DNA from: Bacteroidales bacterium
GTDB lineage: Bacteria > Bacteroidota > Bacteroidia > Bacteroidales > JAADJA01
Assembly (NCBI GenBank): GCA_021740645.1
Contig: JAIOZL010000005.1
Span: 62,001-126,000 of the forward strand
Reading direction: 5' to 3'
DNA length: 64,000 bases
Below are positions 1 through 9,752 of this stretch, piece after piece. The notes under the pieces were generated by a model. The model made no database searches. It had not been told where the DNA came from and was given only the letters and a program-made list of their open reading frames with translations. Made by a program: the position numbers and the translations under genes. How positions within the stretch are numbered: position 1 is the stretch's first letter; every line of letters begins with the position of its first letter.

Positions 1-2
1 GT

Positions 3-1559
3 ATCACTGATTGGCCCGAACAGGCAAAAAATCCTTTTGGTGAGGTCGTTGAAGTTTTAGGAGCCCCCGGCGACCATGATGTGGAAATGCACTCCATCCT
101 GGCTGATTTCGGATTCCCGGTGAGTTTTCCTAAAAATGTGGAAGCAGAAGCAGAGAAGATCAATACCGAAATTTCAAAGGAAGAAATTGCCAGCAGAAAT
201 GACTTCCGGGATGTATTTACTCTGACCATCGACCCTGAAGATGCCAAAGACTTTGATGATGCCATTTCCTTAAAAAAACTGAAAAACGGAAATTGGGAAG
301 TGGGAATACACATTGCTGATGTATCCCATTATGTAAAACCCGGAACCCTAATTGAAAAGGAAGCTTACGACCGGGCTACCTCAGTTTACCTTGTGGATAG
401 GGTTATCCCGATGTTGCCCGAAAAGCTTTCGAACAATGTCTGTTCTTTAAAACCCAATGAGGACAAATTGTGTTTCGCAGCTGTTTTCGAAATGAATGAT
501 AAAGCCGCTATTAAAAATGAATGGTTTGGTCGTACTGTCATCAATTCAAACAGGAGATATAATTATGAAGAAGTACAACAAGTGATTGAAGGGGGGGAGG
601 ATGAATTTAAAGAGCAAATCCTCACTATGCACAAATTATCTTCTACTTTAAGAAAGATCAGGTTCGAAAAAGGCGCTATTGCTTTTAAAAGCGAGGAGGT
701 GAAATTCAGGTTGGATGAAAATGGAAAACCCATTGAAGCCTTTATAAAAGAACAGAAAGAATCGAATATGTTAATTGAGGATTTTATGTTGCTTGCCAAT
801 CGTAGGGTTGCTGAAAAAATTGGTAAGAAACAAGGTTCGCGAGAGCCACGTACCTTTATTTATCGTATCCATGATCAACCCAATCCCGATAAACTTCAAA
901 CCTTTGCCGAATTTGTAAGCAAACTTGGATATAAGCTTCAGACTTCAGGACAGAAATCAATTTCGAGTTCGCTCAACCAGCTTTTTGTGGACATAAAAGG
1001 AAAAGGAGAAGAGAACATGATTGAGGCCATTGCCATCCGGACCATGGCCAAGGCGGTTTATTCAGTGAACAACATTGGCCATTATGGCCTGGCATTTAAA
1101 TATTACACCCACTTTACTTCCCCCATCCGGCGTTACCCCGACCTGATGGTGCATCGCCTGCTGGCTGATTACCTGCAGGGTGGCAAGTCGGTTGACCCCA
1201 CTCAATACGAGGAGAAATGCAAACATTCGTCTGAACTTGAGCGTAAAGCACTTGAAGCTGAACGTGCCTCAACTAAATACAAACAGGCTGAATTTTTATT
1301 GGATAAAGTAGGGCAGGAGTTTAATGGACTGATCACAGGTGTGAGTAAATGGGGAATATTTGTGGAATTGGACGGAAACAAGTGTGAAGGAATGATCTCT
1401 CTCAGGTACCTTGATGATGACTTTTATTACCTTGATGAGGACAATTATAAAGTAATGGGAGCCCAATTTGGTAAAGAATATAAACTCGGTGACCCTATCA
1501 GGATTAAAGTGAAAAAAATTAACCTTGCAAAAAAGCAAATGGACTTTGAACCCGTTTAA
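3..1559 (+). CDS. rnr: Ribonuclease R (3'-5' exoribonuclease, RNB + S1 domains), 5'-truncated by window edge
   Basis: Frame is open from base 3 (ITDWPEQAKNPFGEVVEVLGAPGDHDVEMHSIL...). RNB motif TIDPEDAKDFDDAISL, HFTSPIRRYPDLMVHRLL, C-terminal S1 domain (GLITGVSKWGIFVELD). Confidence 0.95.
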   Translation: MTDWPEQAKNPFGEVVEVLGAPGDHDVEMHSILADFGFPVSFPKNVEAEAEKINTEISKEEIASRNDFRDVFTLTIDPEDAKDFDDAISLKKLKNGNWEVGIHIADVSHYVKPGTLIEKEAYDRATSVYLVDRVIPMLPEKLSNNVCSLKPNEDKLCFAAVFEMNDKAAIKNEWFGRTVINSNRRYNYEEVQQVIEGGEDEFKEQILTMHKLSSTLRKIRFEKGAIAFKSEEVKFRLDENGKPIEAFIKEQKESNMLIEDFMLLANRRVAEKIGKKQGSREPRTFIYRIHDQPNPDKLQTFAEFVSKLGYKLQTSGQKSISSSLNQLFVDIKGKGEENMIEAIAIRTMAKAVYSVNNIGHYGLAFKYYTHFTSPIRRYPDLMVHRLLADYLQGGKSVDPTQYEEKCKHSSELERKALEAERASTKYKQAEFLLDKVGQEFNGLITGVSKWGIFVELDGNKCEGMISLRYLDDDFYYLDEDNYKVMGAQFGKEYKLGDPIRIKVKKINLAKKQMDFEPV

Positions 1560-1580
1560 CCTAAAAAATGTTCAACCGAA

Positions 1581-2915
1581 TTAGATGGGTGTAATATCAA
1601 GATTGAATGTGAATTTATAAAACAATTCAATGTGCAGTCCATTGTCAAGGCCTATCCTGAATCCAATCAACAACAATATTAAAATGACGAGGTAAAGCCA
1701 TTGAATCTGGTTGGGCTTTTTAAGTGTTTTAAACCCTTTAGAAGGTTTCGACATCCGGTTAAATAAAACCGGCAGCACAGCAAAGGCCATGGTAACCAAA
1801 TTCCCTGAATCGTAATTCATATTATTCGGCAGTTTGACAAGATAAATAAACGAGGCCCCGATCAACCAGGGTAAAACAACCTGGAAGAACAGAAACTTAA
1901 TTTTATTATTTTGCCTGATCCGGGTAACTGAATAGGAAGTCTCCAAAAAATTAGATGCAGCATAATATCCGATCAATCCAAGGATAAATAAAAAGACCAT
2001 GGAAAAGAGGATTTTCATAAATACACTCATGTATAACCAGGCGGCCACATAGCCGAAACCCTCATCAAAGGAAACACCTGAAGCAAAGGCACCCAGGAAA
2101 AGGTTGTACCCATGCAAACCAATCCAAAGGGTTAATAGTTTCAGGGTTTTATTGGTATGAATACGGTGTGATAAGACCCGCATAAACAACAAGGCGATCA
2201 ACAATGAGATAAGTGGGCCGGATAAGGTCACAATAATAATATTCAAACGATTCCAGAGTGGAGAATAGTCATTAAAAGCCAGATCGAAATAATAAAGTAC
2301 GGAATCAAGTTTCCATCGGGAGGCCGTGATTAAAACAGTTATTTGGTAGATCAAGTAGACGGCAAGGTAGGCAATAAGATAAGTAATAGTGGAATTTATG
2401 GTATAAACATAATAACTTTTATGCCTTTCTTTCTCTTTGTCGTCGGCCACTTCATTGGCTGCTGCCTCAATAGTAATTCCCTGATCCTTTTTATACTGGG
2501 GTATGAACCTTCGGATATATTCAATTCTTTTGCGTTCTTTTTCTTTCTTTAGCTGTTTTTTCTTAGCCCTTCTTCTGTGTTTTTTCTTTTTTCGGTCCGA
2601 TTTATACTTCTCCCAGTCAAACTTCTCCCGGAATTTTTTAAAGAGTGAAAACTTTCGACGGGCTTTTTTCTTTTTACCATATGTTTTTATCGAAGCCCGT
2701 GTGTTTTCAAATTTATGTTCTTCAACTTCTTCTTCTGAAGCATCGGGCCCTAAATAAGGCCTGAATTCTTTTGGTGCAGCATCGCTAATAAAGAGATTTT
2801 TAATAAACTTCCTTATCTTGCGTGTAAGTCTTTTAAGAGGGCCACTTTTATGGTGCCTTCTTCTTGAGCTTCTACTATGTTTCAAACCAACCTGGAAATT
2901 TTGTTTATAATTCAC
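1581..2915 (-). CDS. Hypothetical multi-pass membrane protein with long Lys/Arg-rich N-terminal region
   Basis: 444-aa ORF. First ~160 aa very basic (KKKKHRRRAKKKQLKKEKERKR), then several hydrophobic segments. Confidence 0.8.
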   Translation of the reverse strand: MNYKQNFQVGLKHSRSSRRRHHKSGPLKRLTRKIRKFIKNLFISDAAPKEFRPYLGPDASEEEVEEHKFENTRASIKTYGKKKKARRKFSLFKKFREKFDWEKYKSDRKKKKHRRRAKKKQLKKEKERKRIEYIRRFIPQYKKDQGITIEAAANEVADDKEKERHKSYYVYTINSTITYLIAYLAVYLIYQITVLITASRWKLDSVLYYFDLAFNDYSPLWNRLNIIIVTLSGPLISLLIALLFMRVLSHRIHTNKTLKLLTLWIGLHGYNLFLGAFASGVSFDEGFGYVAAWLYMSVFMKILFSMVFLFILGLIGYYAASNFLETSYSVTRIRQNNKIKFLFFQVVLPWLIGASFIYLVKLPNNMNYDSGNLVTMAFAVLPVLFNRMSKPSKGFKTLKKPNQIQWLYLVILILLLIGFRIGLDNGLHIELFYKFTFNLDITPI

Positions 2916-2996
2916 AAAGTTATGAAAGTTTTTATACTTTAGCTTTTTAGAAAAAAATAAATTGTATCGAAAACATCAGCTTCTAATTCCCTAAAA

Positions 2997-3599
2997 ATGA
3001 AAAACAAATTGGTTACAAGTATCAATGAATTGATAAAAAAATATCATTTATATGCTTTCAAAGATGTAGCAATTTTTATGATCATCTTACTTGTTTTTCA
3101 TGTATTATGGAAAATATTTGTGAATGATATCCTTTCTGTGGCATTCATTACCAGTTCAGGGTATTGGTTAGCCCATCAGGTTTATCTGGGAAGCAGATGG
3201 TTTCTCGAATTGGTTAATGTAAATGTTGTCGCTTTCGACGAATTCAACATTGGCGGAGCCCTCCGTAAAAATGTTTTTTATCATGCAGAAAACAACGGAT
3301 ATGTCGCTGTCAATTTAAGTTGTTCTGGAATAAAACAGTTTTACCAGTGGTTCTTCCTTATTGCTTTGTATCCGGGCCCATGGAAACATAAACTTTGGTT
3401 TTTCCCATTAGGCCTGGGAATTATCCATATTGTAAATATTATCAGAATTGTAGGAATGGTATATGTTACAATCTATCTGCCTGATAACTGGCATTTCATG
3501 CATGATTATGTAGCTCGTCCATTTTTCTATGTGGTGATGTTCCTTCTCTGGGTGTGGTGGAATGAAAAGTTTTACCTTAAATCAAAAAAGAGCCAGTAG
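2997..3599 (+). CDS. Exosortase/archaeosortase family transpeptidase-like membrane protein
   Basis: Family triad context: Cys in NLSCSGIKQF, Arg in IIHIVNIIRIVGM, His in HFMHDYVARPFFY. Multi-pass membrane protein, 200 aa. Confidence 0.8.
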   Translation: MKNKLVTSINELIKKYHLYAFKDVAIFMIILLVFHVLWKIFVNDILSVAFITSSGYWLAHQVYLGSRWFLELVNVNVVAFDEFNIGGALRKNVFYHAENNGYVAVNLSCSGIKQFYQWFFLIALYPGPWKHKLWFFPLGLGIIHIVNIIRIVGMVYVTIYLPDNWHFMHDYVARPFFYVVMFLLWVWWNEKFYLKSKKSQ

Positions 3600-3619
3600 A
3601 ACAGGCTTGCATTTTGTTT

Positions 3620-4342
3620 TTAACGACTCCAGGTATTGTATTTAATGATGCACCAGATTGCCCGCAGGCCATCTTTCCAACCTATTTTTTTGCCTTCATA
3701 AAATGTTCGGCCATAATAAGATATCCCCACTTCATAAATCCTAATGCCCTTTATCCTGCTCAACTTAGCTGTAACTTCCGGTTCAAACCCAAACCTTTTT
3801 TCTTTAAGGACTATCTTTTTAAGTATAGAGGTACGGATGAGCTTATAACAGGTCTCCATGTCAGTGAGATTGAGGTCGGTGAAAATGTTTGAAAGAAAGG
3901 TGAGGAATTTATTCCCGATGGTATGCCAAAAGAATAAAATCCGGTGCGGATATCCACCAATAAATCTAGATCCGTAAACCACATCTGCCACATCATCAAG
4001 GGCAGGCCGAAGCAGTAAATTATATTCTTCTGGGTCATACTCCAGGTCAGCATCCTGTATTATAATAAAATCACCGGTGGCCAATTCAATCCCTTTGTGA
4101 ATTGCTGCCCCTTTGCCTTTATTCGCTTCCTGACTAAACAGCCTGATATTTGTATCAGGGTTTTCTTCCATATAAGTTTTAATAGTGCCCGCTGTATCAT
4201 CTGAGGAAAAATCGTTTACTATAATGATCTCCTTTTTTGTATCAAGAATAAGTTTAGCCTTTTTTATTTTATCGAGGATTTTATGTATCGTATTTGCCTC
4301 GTTATAGGCAGGAATTATCACGGATAATGTTTTCGGATCCAT
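3620..4342 (-). CDS. Family 2 glycosyltransferase (dolichyl-phosphate mannose synthase-like)
   Basis: [41 protein letters not shown] motifs. Confidence 0.92.
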   Translation of the reverse strand: MDPKTLSVIIPAYNEANTIHKILDKIKKAKLILDTKKEIIIVNDFSSDDTAGTIKTYMEENPDTNIRLFSQEANKGKGAAIHKGIELATGDFIIIQDADLEYDPEEYNLLLRPALDDVADVVYGSRFIGGYPHRILFFWHTIGNKFLTFLSNIFTDLNLTDMETCYKLIRTSILKKIVLKEKRFGFEPEVTAKLSRIKGIRIYEVGISYYGRTFYEGKKIGWKDGLRAIWCIIKYNTWSR

Positions 4343-4425
4343 GTATTTTAATTATTTGATAATTTGTATAGCAAAACTAAGATTTTTTTACTTGACACAT
4401 TTTTGAAAATCCACACAATGCAAAG

Positions 4426-5964
4426 CTAATCCCAGCCTTTTAGTTCTTGTTCCAGGATAATTACTTTTTCGGATAATGGGAAATCAATAGAGTCAGTAAA
4501 AGGTTTAAAAATTGCGACTGTCATCCTCTTTTTCTGTAAGTCAGAAATCTGTTCTGTGTTGGGTATCACATTATAGGCTGTAAAATCAGTATAAAACATC
4601 GCTTCGATATAATGCCTTCCTTTTACATTAAACAAAACAGTACGATCAGGAAGTCCATTTTTAATTTCTATAAATATAGCCTTGTTGTGCATGAGTTGTT
4701 TTGCAACATGCCCATTGAGATCATGATTTTTTTGAATCACGGGGATGTCGGAGTTGTACCATATCAATAGAAGTAAGCCAACAGCGACGATTATTCCATT
4801 AATCGCTTTAACTTTTATTATTTTTAAAAGTGCCTGAATTAAAAAATCTAATACGGAAGCCAGGGCTATCCAAACCATGGTGGCAATAATAAAAGGGAAA
4901 GAAGGCATTTTTGTTTGAACAAGAGAATAGAATAAGTAAACAAAAATGATCATGGTTATGACTGCAAGGGCAAGGGTTTTTTTACGACTGGTAAAATATA
5001 AAACTACTAAAGCCGGTACAATTAAAATCTGTACCCATTTCCCAAACAACAAGGGGATTTGTTCGAGGTGGTACCAGAAACTGCCTCTATGCCCATCCAG
5101 AGCCTTCCAAATATGCCCTGAATAAATACTCATTTCGTTTGCCTTATCCTCCGGAAATTTTATCCAGGTATAAATTTGCCAGGGTGCAGCTATCAAAAAG
5201 ACGATAAATAATGACAAGACTATGGGTTGGATATGAACACCCCGATTGGGCCTCTTTTCCAGAGTTCGTTGAAAGAATAAATATGAACTCCAGCCTAAAA
5301 ATACAAGCAGGCCACCAAGCCATTTGCACAGGATGGCAAATCCTGAAAAAAGGCCAATCAATATTAACCAGTAAGCTTTCTTCTTATCCGGAGAATAAAG
5401 ATATTCAAGCCAGGACCATATACTTGCAGAAATATATAAAACGAAAGCTACATCATTATGTTCCAGTTCCTGCCTGCCCGAAACCAATTCCAATAAATAG
5501 AAGGAACTTGCTGATAACAGCGCTGCATAAAAACCAACATGTTTATTCGCAAGCAATTTCCCGGTACGGTAGCTTATTGGAACCATTAACCCGGCCATTA
5601 GCACATTCGGTAACCTGAGTGCCGTTTCATTTATGCCAAAAAGCTTAAAGCTTATGGCAATTTGCCAAAGGAAAAGGGGCTGCTTATGAAGCCATATGTG
5701 ATAACGATCCCAGCGGTCGTAAGCCATATCCAGCACCGGATTGGCGTAAAGCATGGGTTTAAAGGGATTTTTAACCATATTTTTTGCCACCAGAGCATGA
5801 AAACGCTCATCCCACATATTTAGGAAAGGATCGAACAGGGAGGCTGAAAAATAAAAGACCAATGCGGTAAGGCTTAACATTATAATTGCAATGCGATGTT
5901 TATCATAAATAAACAGTGCAATTGACAAGATAAAACCTATAGAAGAATAATAAATTAGCCCCAT
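4426..5964 (-). CDS. Family 39 (ArnT/PMT-like) glycosyltransferase, membrane
   Basis: Multi-pass; FDPFLNMWDERFHALVAKNM, HKQPLFLWQIAISFKLFGINETALRLPNVL characteristic of ArnT-like GT39/GT83. Confidence 0.88.
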   Translation of the reverse strand: MGLIYYSSIGFILSIALFIYDKHRIAIIMLSLTALVFYFSASLFDPFLNMWDERFHALVAKNMVKNPFKPMLYANPVLDMAYDRWDRYHIWLHKQPLFLWQIAISFKLFGINETALRLPNVLMAGLMVPISYRTGKLLANKHVGFYAALLSASSFYLLELVSGRQELEHNDVAFVLYISASIWSWLEYLYSPDKKKAYWLILIGLFSGFAILCKWLGGLLVFLGWSSYLFFQRTLEKRPNRGVHIQPIVLSLFIVFLIAAPWQIYTWIKFPEDKANEMSIYSGHIWKALDGHRGSFWYHLEQIPLLFGKWVQILIVPALVVLYFTSRKKTLALAVITMIIFVYLFYSLVQTKMPSFPFIIATMVWIALASVLDFLIQALLKIIKVKAINGIIVAVGLLLLIWYNSDIPVIQKNHDLNGHVAKQLMHNKAIFIEIKNGLPDRTVLFNVKGRHYIEAMFYTDFTAYNVIPNTEQISDLQKKRMTVAIFKPFTDSIDFPLSEKVIILEQELKGWD

Positions 5965-5976
5965 GAATTTAGAGTC

Positions 5977-8463
5977 TTATTCATGATAATAAACTCGTTT
6001 TACCCTCCTTGAAATATTTGTAAGGACTTCGTAAGGGATAGTATCGAGCGTTTTAGCCATTTCAGAAATGGGGTATTCTTTCCCAAAAATAATCACATCA
6101 TCTCCTTCTTTTACGTCAATCCCGCTTACATCGATCATACACATATCCATACAAATATTCCCTACAATAGGCGCTTTTTGATTACGGATATAAATATAGC
6201 CATTCCCATTACCCAGCTTCCTGTTTAAGCCATCCGCATAACCAACCGGTACCACCGCAATCTGCATTTCCTCAGTGGCTTTGAATTGCCGGTTATAACC
6301 AACACTTTCTCCCGCCTGAATGGTTTTAATTTGTGAAATGGTTGACTTGAGTGTACTCACATGATCCAGCATTCCTATATCGTCTTGTGAATTAGGAATT
6401 CCGTATAAACTAATTCCTAACCGCACCATATCGAACTGAGCATCCGGAAACCGGGAGATTCCAGCAGAGTTCAAAATATGCATCATAACATGGTGGTCGG
6501 CATTTTCTTTGATCTTTTGTGCCATCCTTTTAAAAGCAGCAATTTGTTCCTTTGAAAAATCATCGTCGGAAGGATCTTCGCTGGAGGCCAGATGTGAAAA
6601 TACTGATTCCACATAAATCAATCGGATATTCATAAGCCGTTCAATTAAGGAATTTACCTCATCTTCTGTAAATCCAAGCCGATGCATCCCCGTATCAAGC
6701 TTAATGTGCACTTTTACGGGTTTGTTATCAGGAATGATATTAGCCCTTGTAGCTTCTTCAAGTAATTTTAGTGAACGAAAATTATAAATTTCAGGTTCCA
6801 GGTTATGTTTGATGATGGCATCAAAACTTTGTTCGTCAGGGTTCATCACCATAATTGGTGTTTTGATCCCTGCTTTCCGGAGTTCAACCCCTTCGTCTGC
6901 GTAGGCTACAGCCAAATAATCAATGTTGTGAAATTGAAGGATGTTGGCTATTTCAAAGCTCCCACTGCCATACGAAAAAGCTTTTACCATGGCCATTATT
7001 CGGGTTCCAGGTGTTATTTTTTTTCGATAATAGTCCAGGTTGTTTACCACTGCATTTAAATTGATCTCTAATACAGTTTCGTGGGCTTTCTGCTGAAGGG
7101 CATGGCTTATTTGTTCAAACTCAAAAACCCTTGCCCCTTTTAATAAAATGCTTTCATTTTGAAATTCAGCAAAAGAAAACTTTTTTAAAAACTCCTGGGT
7201 GTCAGGGAAAAACATGCTCGCCATATCAAACTGACTGGCTTGCTTACTAATGGCCGGGCCAATACCAATAAATCTACTGATTCCTTTTTGTTTTAATAAG
7301 CCTGCAATTTCACCGTAAAGATCACTTTCATTTAGGCCGCTTTGTAAGATATCTGAAAGGATCACTGATTTTTTAGTATGCTGATTTTGCTGATTCAGGA
7401 AATCCAGGGCAATATTTAGGGAGTTGATATCTGAATTGTAACTGTCGTTAATTATGCTGCAATGATTTATCCCTTCTTTCATTTCGAGACGCATAGCAAT
7501 GGATTGAAGCTTTTGCATGCGTTCTGAGATCTTTTCCGAAGAGTAACCCAGGCAAAGCATAGCAGCCCAACAATGGATTGCATTTTCGATAGACGCATCA
7601 TCAAGAAATGGAATACTGATACTAATATTTTTCTTTTTATAAACAGCGCTTATTTTGCATAACTTTTCTGCAGATTTATTTACTTCAGTAATTTTCAGAT
7701 CCGCATCAATTTTATGACTCCACGTAAATGCAGTTATGCTTTCAAGCAATTCCGATCGTATGATCGTTTCCTGAAGCTCATCATAATCAGGACTGTATAT
7801 TAATGTTTTAACCTTGGTAAAAAGCTTTAACTTTTCTCCGGCTTTTTGTTTATTCGTGATGAAATTTTCTGAGTGTGCTCCACCTATATTCGTGAAAATA
7901 CCTATGGAAGGATTAATAATGGGCTGCAAACGACTCATCTCATCTGGTTCCGATATACCCGCTTCGAAAATACCCAACTGGCTTTCTGGTTTTAACTGCC
8001 ATACTGATAATGGAACCCCAATTTGTGAGTTATAACTTTTCGGACTTCGTGTGATGAGGTAATCATCTGATAATAATTGAAAAAGCCACTCTTTCACAAT
8101 GGTTTTACCATTACTTCCGGTTATTCCAATAATCGGAATATCAAATTTTTTCCGGTGGGCGATGGCAATTTTTTGCAGGGCTTCCAGGGTATTATTTACC
8201 AGGATACAATTAGCGTCTTTAAATTGTATATCGGGTTTTGAAATGAGAAAATTTCGTACACCCAGGTGATATACTTCTTCAATGAATTTATGCCCGTCAT
8301 TTTTTTTCGTAATCAAAGGGATGAAAAGGCAGTTGGTGGCAGATATAAGCCTTCGCGAGTCAATTAAAATATCATCAATATTCTTTTCCTCATGAAGGTC
8401 GACAAGAATTTCTCCCCCGGTAATTTTTGCTATTTCACTAATTGTGTAAGTGGTGGTTAACAT
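5977..8463 (-). CDS. Bifunctional UDP-N-acetylmuramoyl-tripeptide:D-Ala-D-Ala ligase / alanine racemase (MurF-Alr fusion)
   Basis: Mur ligase P-loop IIGITGSNGKTIVKEW in the N-terminal half; Alr PLP-lysine region RIMAMVKAFSYGSGSFEIA and VGNICMDMCMIDVS in the C-terminal half. Confidence 0.95.
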   Translation of the reverse strand: MLTTTYTISEIAKITGGEILVDLHEEKNIDDILIDSRRLISATNCLFIPLITKKNDGHKFIEEVYHLGVRNFLISKPDIQFKDANCILVNNTLEALQKIAIAHRKKFDIPIIGITGSNGKTIVKEWLFQLLSDDYLITRSPKSYNSQIGVPLSVWQLKPESQLGIFEAGISEPDEMSRLQPIINPSIGIFTNIGGAHSENFITNKQKAGEKLKLFTKVKTLIYSPDYDELQETIIRSELLESITAFTWSHKIDADLKITEVNKSAEKLCKISAVYKKKNISISIPFLDDASIENAIHCWAAMLCLGYSSEKISERMQKLQSIAMRLEMKEGINHCSIINDSYNSDINSLNIALDFLNQQNQHTKKSVILSDILQSGLNESDLYGEIAGLLKQKGISRFIGIGPAISKQASQFDMASMFFPDTQEFLKKFSFAEFQNESILLKGARVFEFEQISHALQQKAHETVLEINLNAVVNNLDYYRKKITPGTRIMAMVKAFSYGSGSFEIANILQFHNIDYLAVAYADEGVELRKAGIKTPIMVMNPDEQSFDAIIKHNLEPEIYNFRSLKLLEEATRANIIPDNKPVKVHIKLDTGMHRLGFTEDEVNSLIERLMNIRLIYVESVFSHLASSEDPSDDDFSKEQIAAFKRMAQKIKENADHHVMMHILNSAGISRFPDAQFDMVRLGISLYGIPNSQDDIGMLDHVSTLKSTISQIKTIQAGESVGYNRQFKATEEMQIAVVPVGYADGLNRKLGNGNGYIYIRNQKAPIVGNICMDMCMIDVSGIDVKEGDDVIIFGKEYPISEMAKTLDTIPYEVLTNISRRVKRVYYHE

Positions 8464-8490
8464 GGATGAAAATAATAAGCTTATAACGTT

Positions 8491-9714
8491 TTATTCCTTG
8501 TTGTCCTCTAAGGTCTCAGGATTTTCTCCCGATACTGAGTTTTCTTCCGGTATTTCTTTTACCTCTTCCGGGTTGTCATTTTTCTGCTCTCTAAATTGCT
8601 TTTTCTCGGGAATTCCTGGTTTTGGATAAGGCCGGGATTTGTTGGCGTTTTGTGGTTCGGCAACCTCTTCCACCAGTGGATTTTTATTCAACTCCAAATA
8701 TTCATTTCTATTCCGATGTATATCCATGGCAAGGTATATAGCCTGCCGCAGTGAGTTGGGTGAAGCCACGTTTTTCCCAGCAATATCAAAAGCTGTACCA
8801 TGGGCGGGTGAAGTACGAATAACTGGCAGTCCGGCAGTATAATTTACCCCGGTATCAAACGAAAACGTTTTAAAAGGTAACATTCCCTGATCATGATACA
8901 TGGCAAGGATAGCATCGAAGTTTTTGTAATTCAACGAACCAAAAAACCCATCAGCCGGATATGGCCCAATGGCAAGGATATTGTCATCGTTTGCTTTTTG
9001 TATGGCCGGAATAATGACTTCTGCCTCTTTTGTCCCAATTAAACCGCTATCGCCTGCATGCGGATTTAAACCAAGTACCGCAATTTTAGGTTTGCGGATA
9101 TTGAAATCCATTTTTAGGGATTTATTTAAAACCCTGATCTTACTTAAAATGAGGTCTGTAGTAATTGTATCAGCTACTTCCGAAAGAGGAATATGCCCAG
9201 TGAGAATTCCGATACGCAATTCATCACTTACCATGATCATCAGGTGATCGTCTTCGTCGAATTTGCTTGCCAGATAATCAGTATGCCCCTTAAAATTAAA
9301 GTTATCTGATTGAATGTTTTGTTTGCTGATCGGCGCTGTTACCAAAACATCTATTTTCCCCCACTTTAAATCTTCAACTGCTTTTTCAAGGGCAATAATT
9401 GCAACATCACCGGCGGCTTTGGTTATTTTCCCAATCTCAATTTTTACCTCATCATTAAAACAATTTATAATGTTGGCCCTTTTCGGGTTGGCATAATCTG
9501 CTTTTTTTATAAGGTTTAAGCTGGTATCCTGCAGATCCAGTGTTTTTCTATAATAGGAGGCGATTTTTGATGAGCCATAAACAATGGGTGTATAAAGTTC
9601 AAGAGTCCTTTTATCCATTAAGGTTTTAATTATGATCTCATAGCTGATTCCGTTAAAATCACCATGTGTTATCCCTACCTTTATTGTATTTGATGTGTTA
9701 TCCAGAGGATTCAT
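8491..9714 (-). CDS. pdxA: 4-hydroxythreonine-4-phosphate dehydrogenase with charged C-terminal extension
   Basis: KVGITHGDFNGISYEIIIKTL, GHTDYLASKF, GLNPHAGDSGLIGTKE, PYPADGFFG, AMYHDQGMLPFK, RTSPAHGTAFDIAG. Confidence 0.95.
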   Translation of the reverse strand: MNPLDNTSNTIKVGITHGDFNGISYEIIIKTLMDKRTLELYTPIVYGSSKIASYYRKTLDLQDTSLNLIKKADYANPKRANIINCFNDEVKIEIGKITKAAGDVAIIALEKAVEDLKWGKIDVLVTAPISKQNIQSDNFNFKGHTDYLASKFDEDDHLMIMVSDELRIGILTGHIPLSEVADTITTDLILSKIRVLNKSLKMDFNIRKPKIAVLGLNPHAGDSGLIGTKEAEVIIPAIQKANDDNILAIGPYPADGFFGSLNYKNFDAILAMYHDQGMLPFKTFSFDTGVNYTAGLPVIRTSPAHGTAFDIAGKNVASPNSLRQAIYLAMDIHRNRNEYLELNKNPLVEEVAEPQNANKSRPYPKPGIPEKKQFREQKNDNPEEVKEIPEENSVSGENPETLEDNKE

Positions 9715-9752
9715 TGTTGTTTTTCTTTTTAAATTAATATTCTGAATAATGG

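Noticed and set aside
5211-5618. 135-aa plus-strand ORF opposite the GT39 gene
   Set aside because: Shadow frame of a conserved membrane glycosyltransferase.
5977-8463. MurF-Alr fusion as a novel bifunctional enzyme
   Set aside because: This fusion is an established feature of many Bacteroidetes, so it is annotated but not treated as a discovery.
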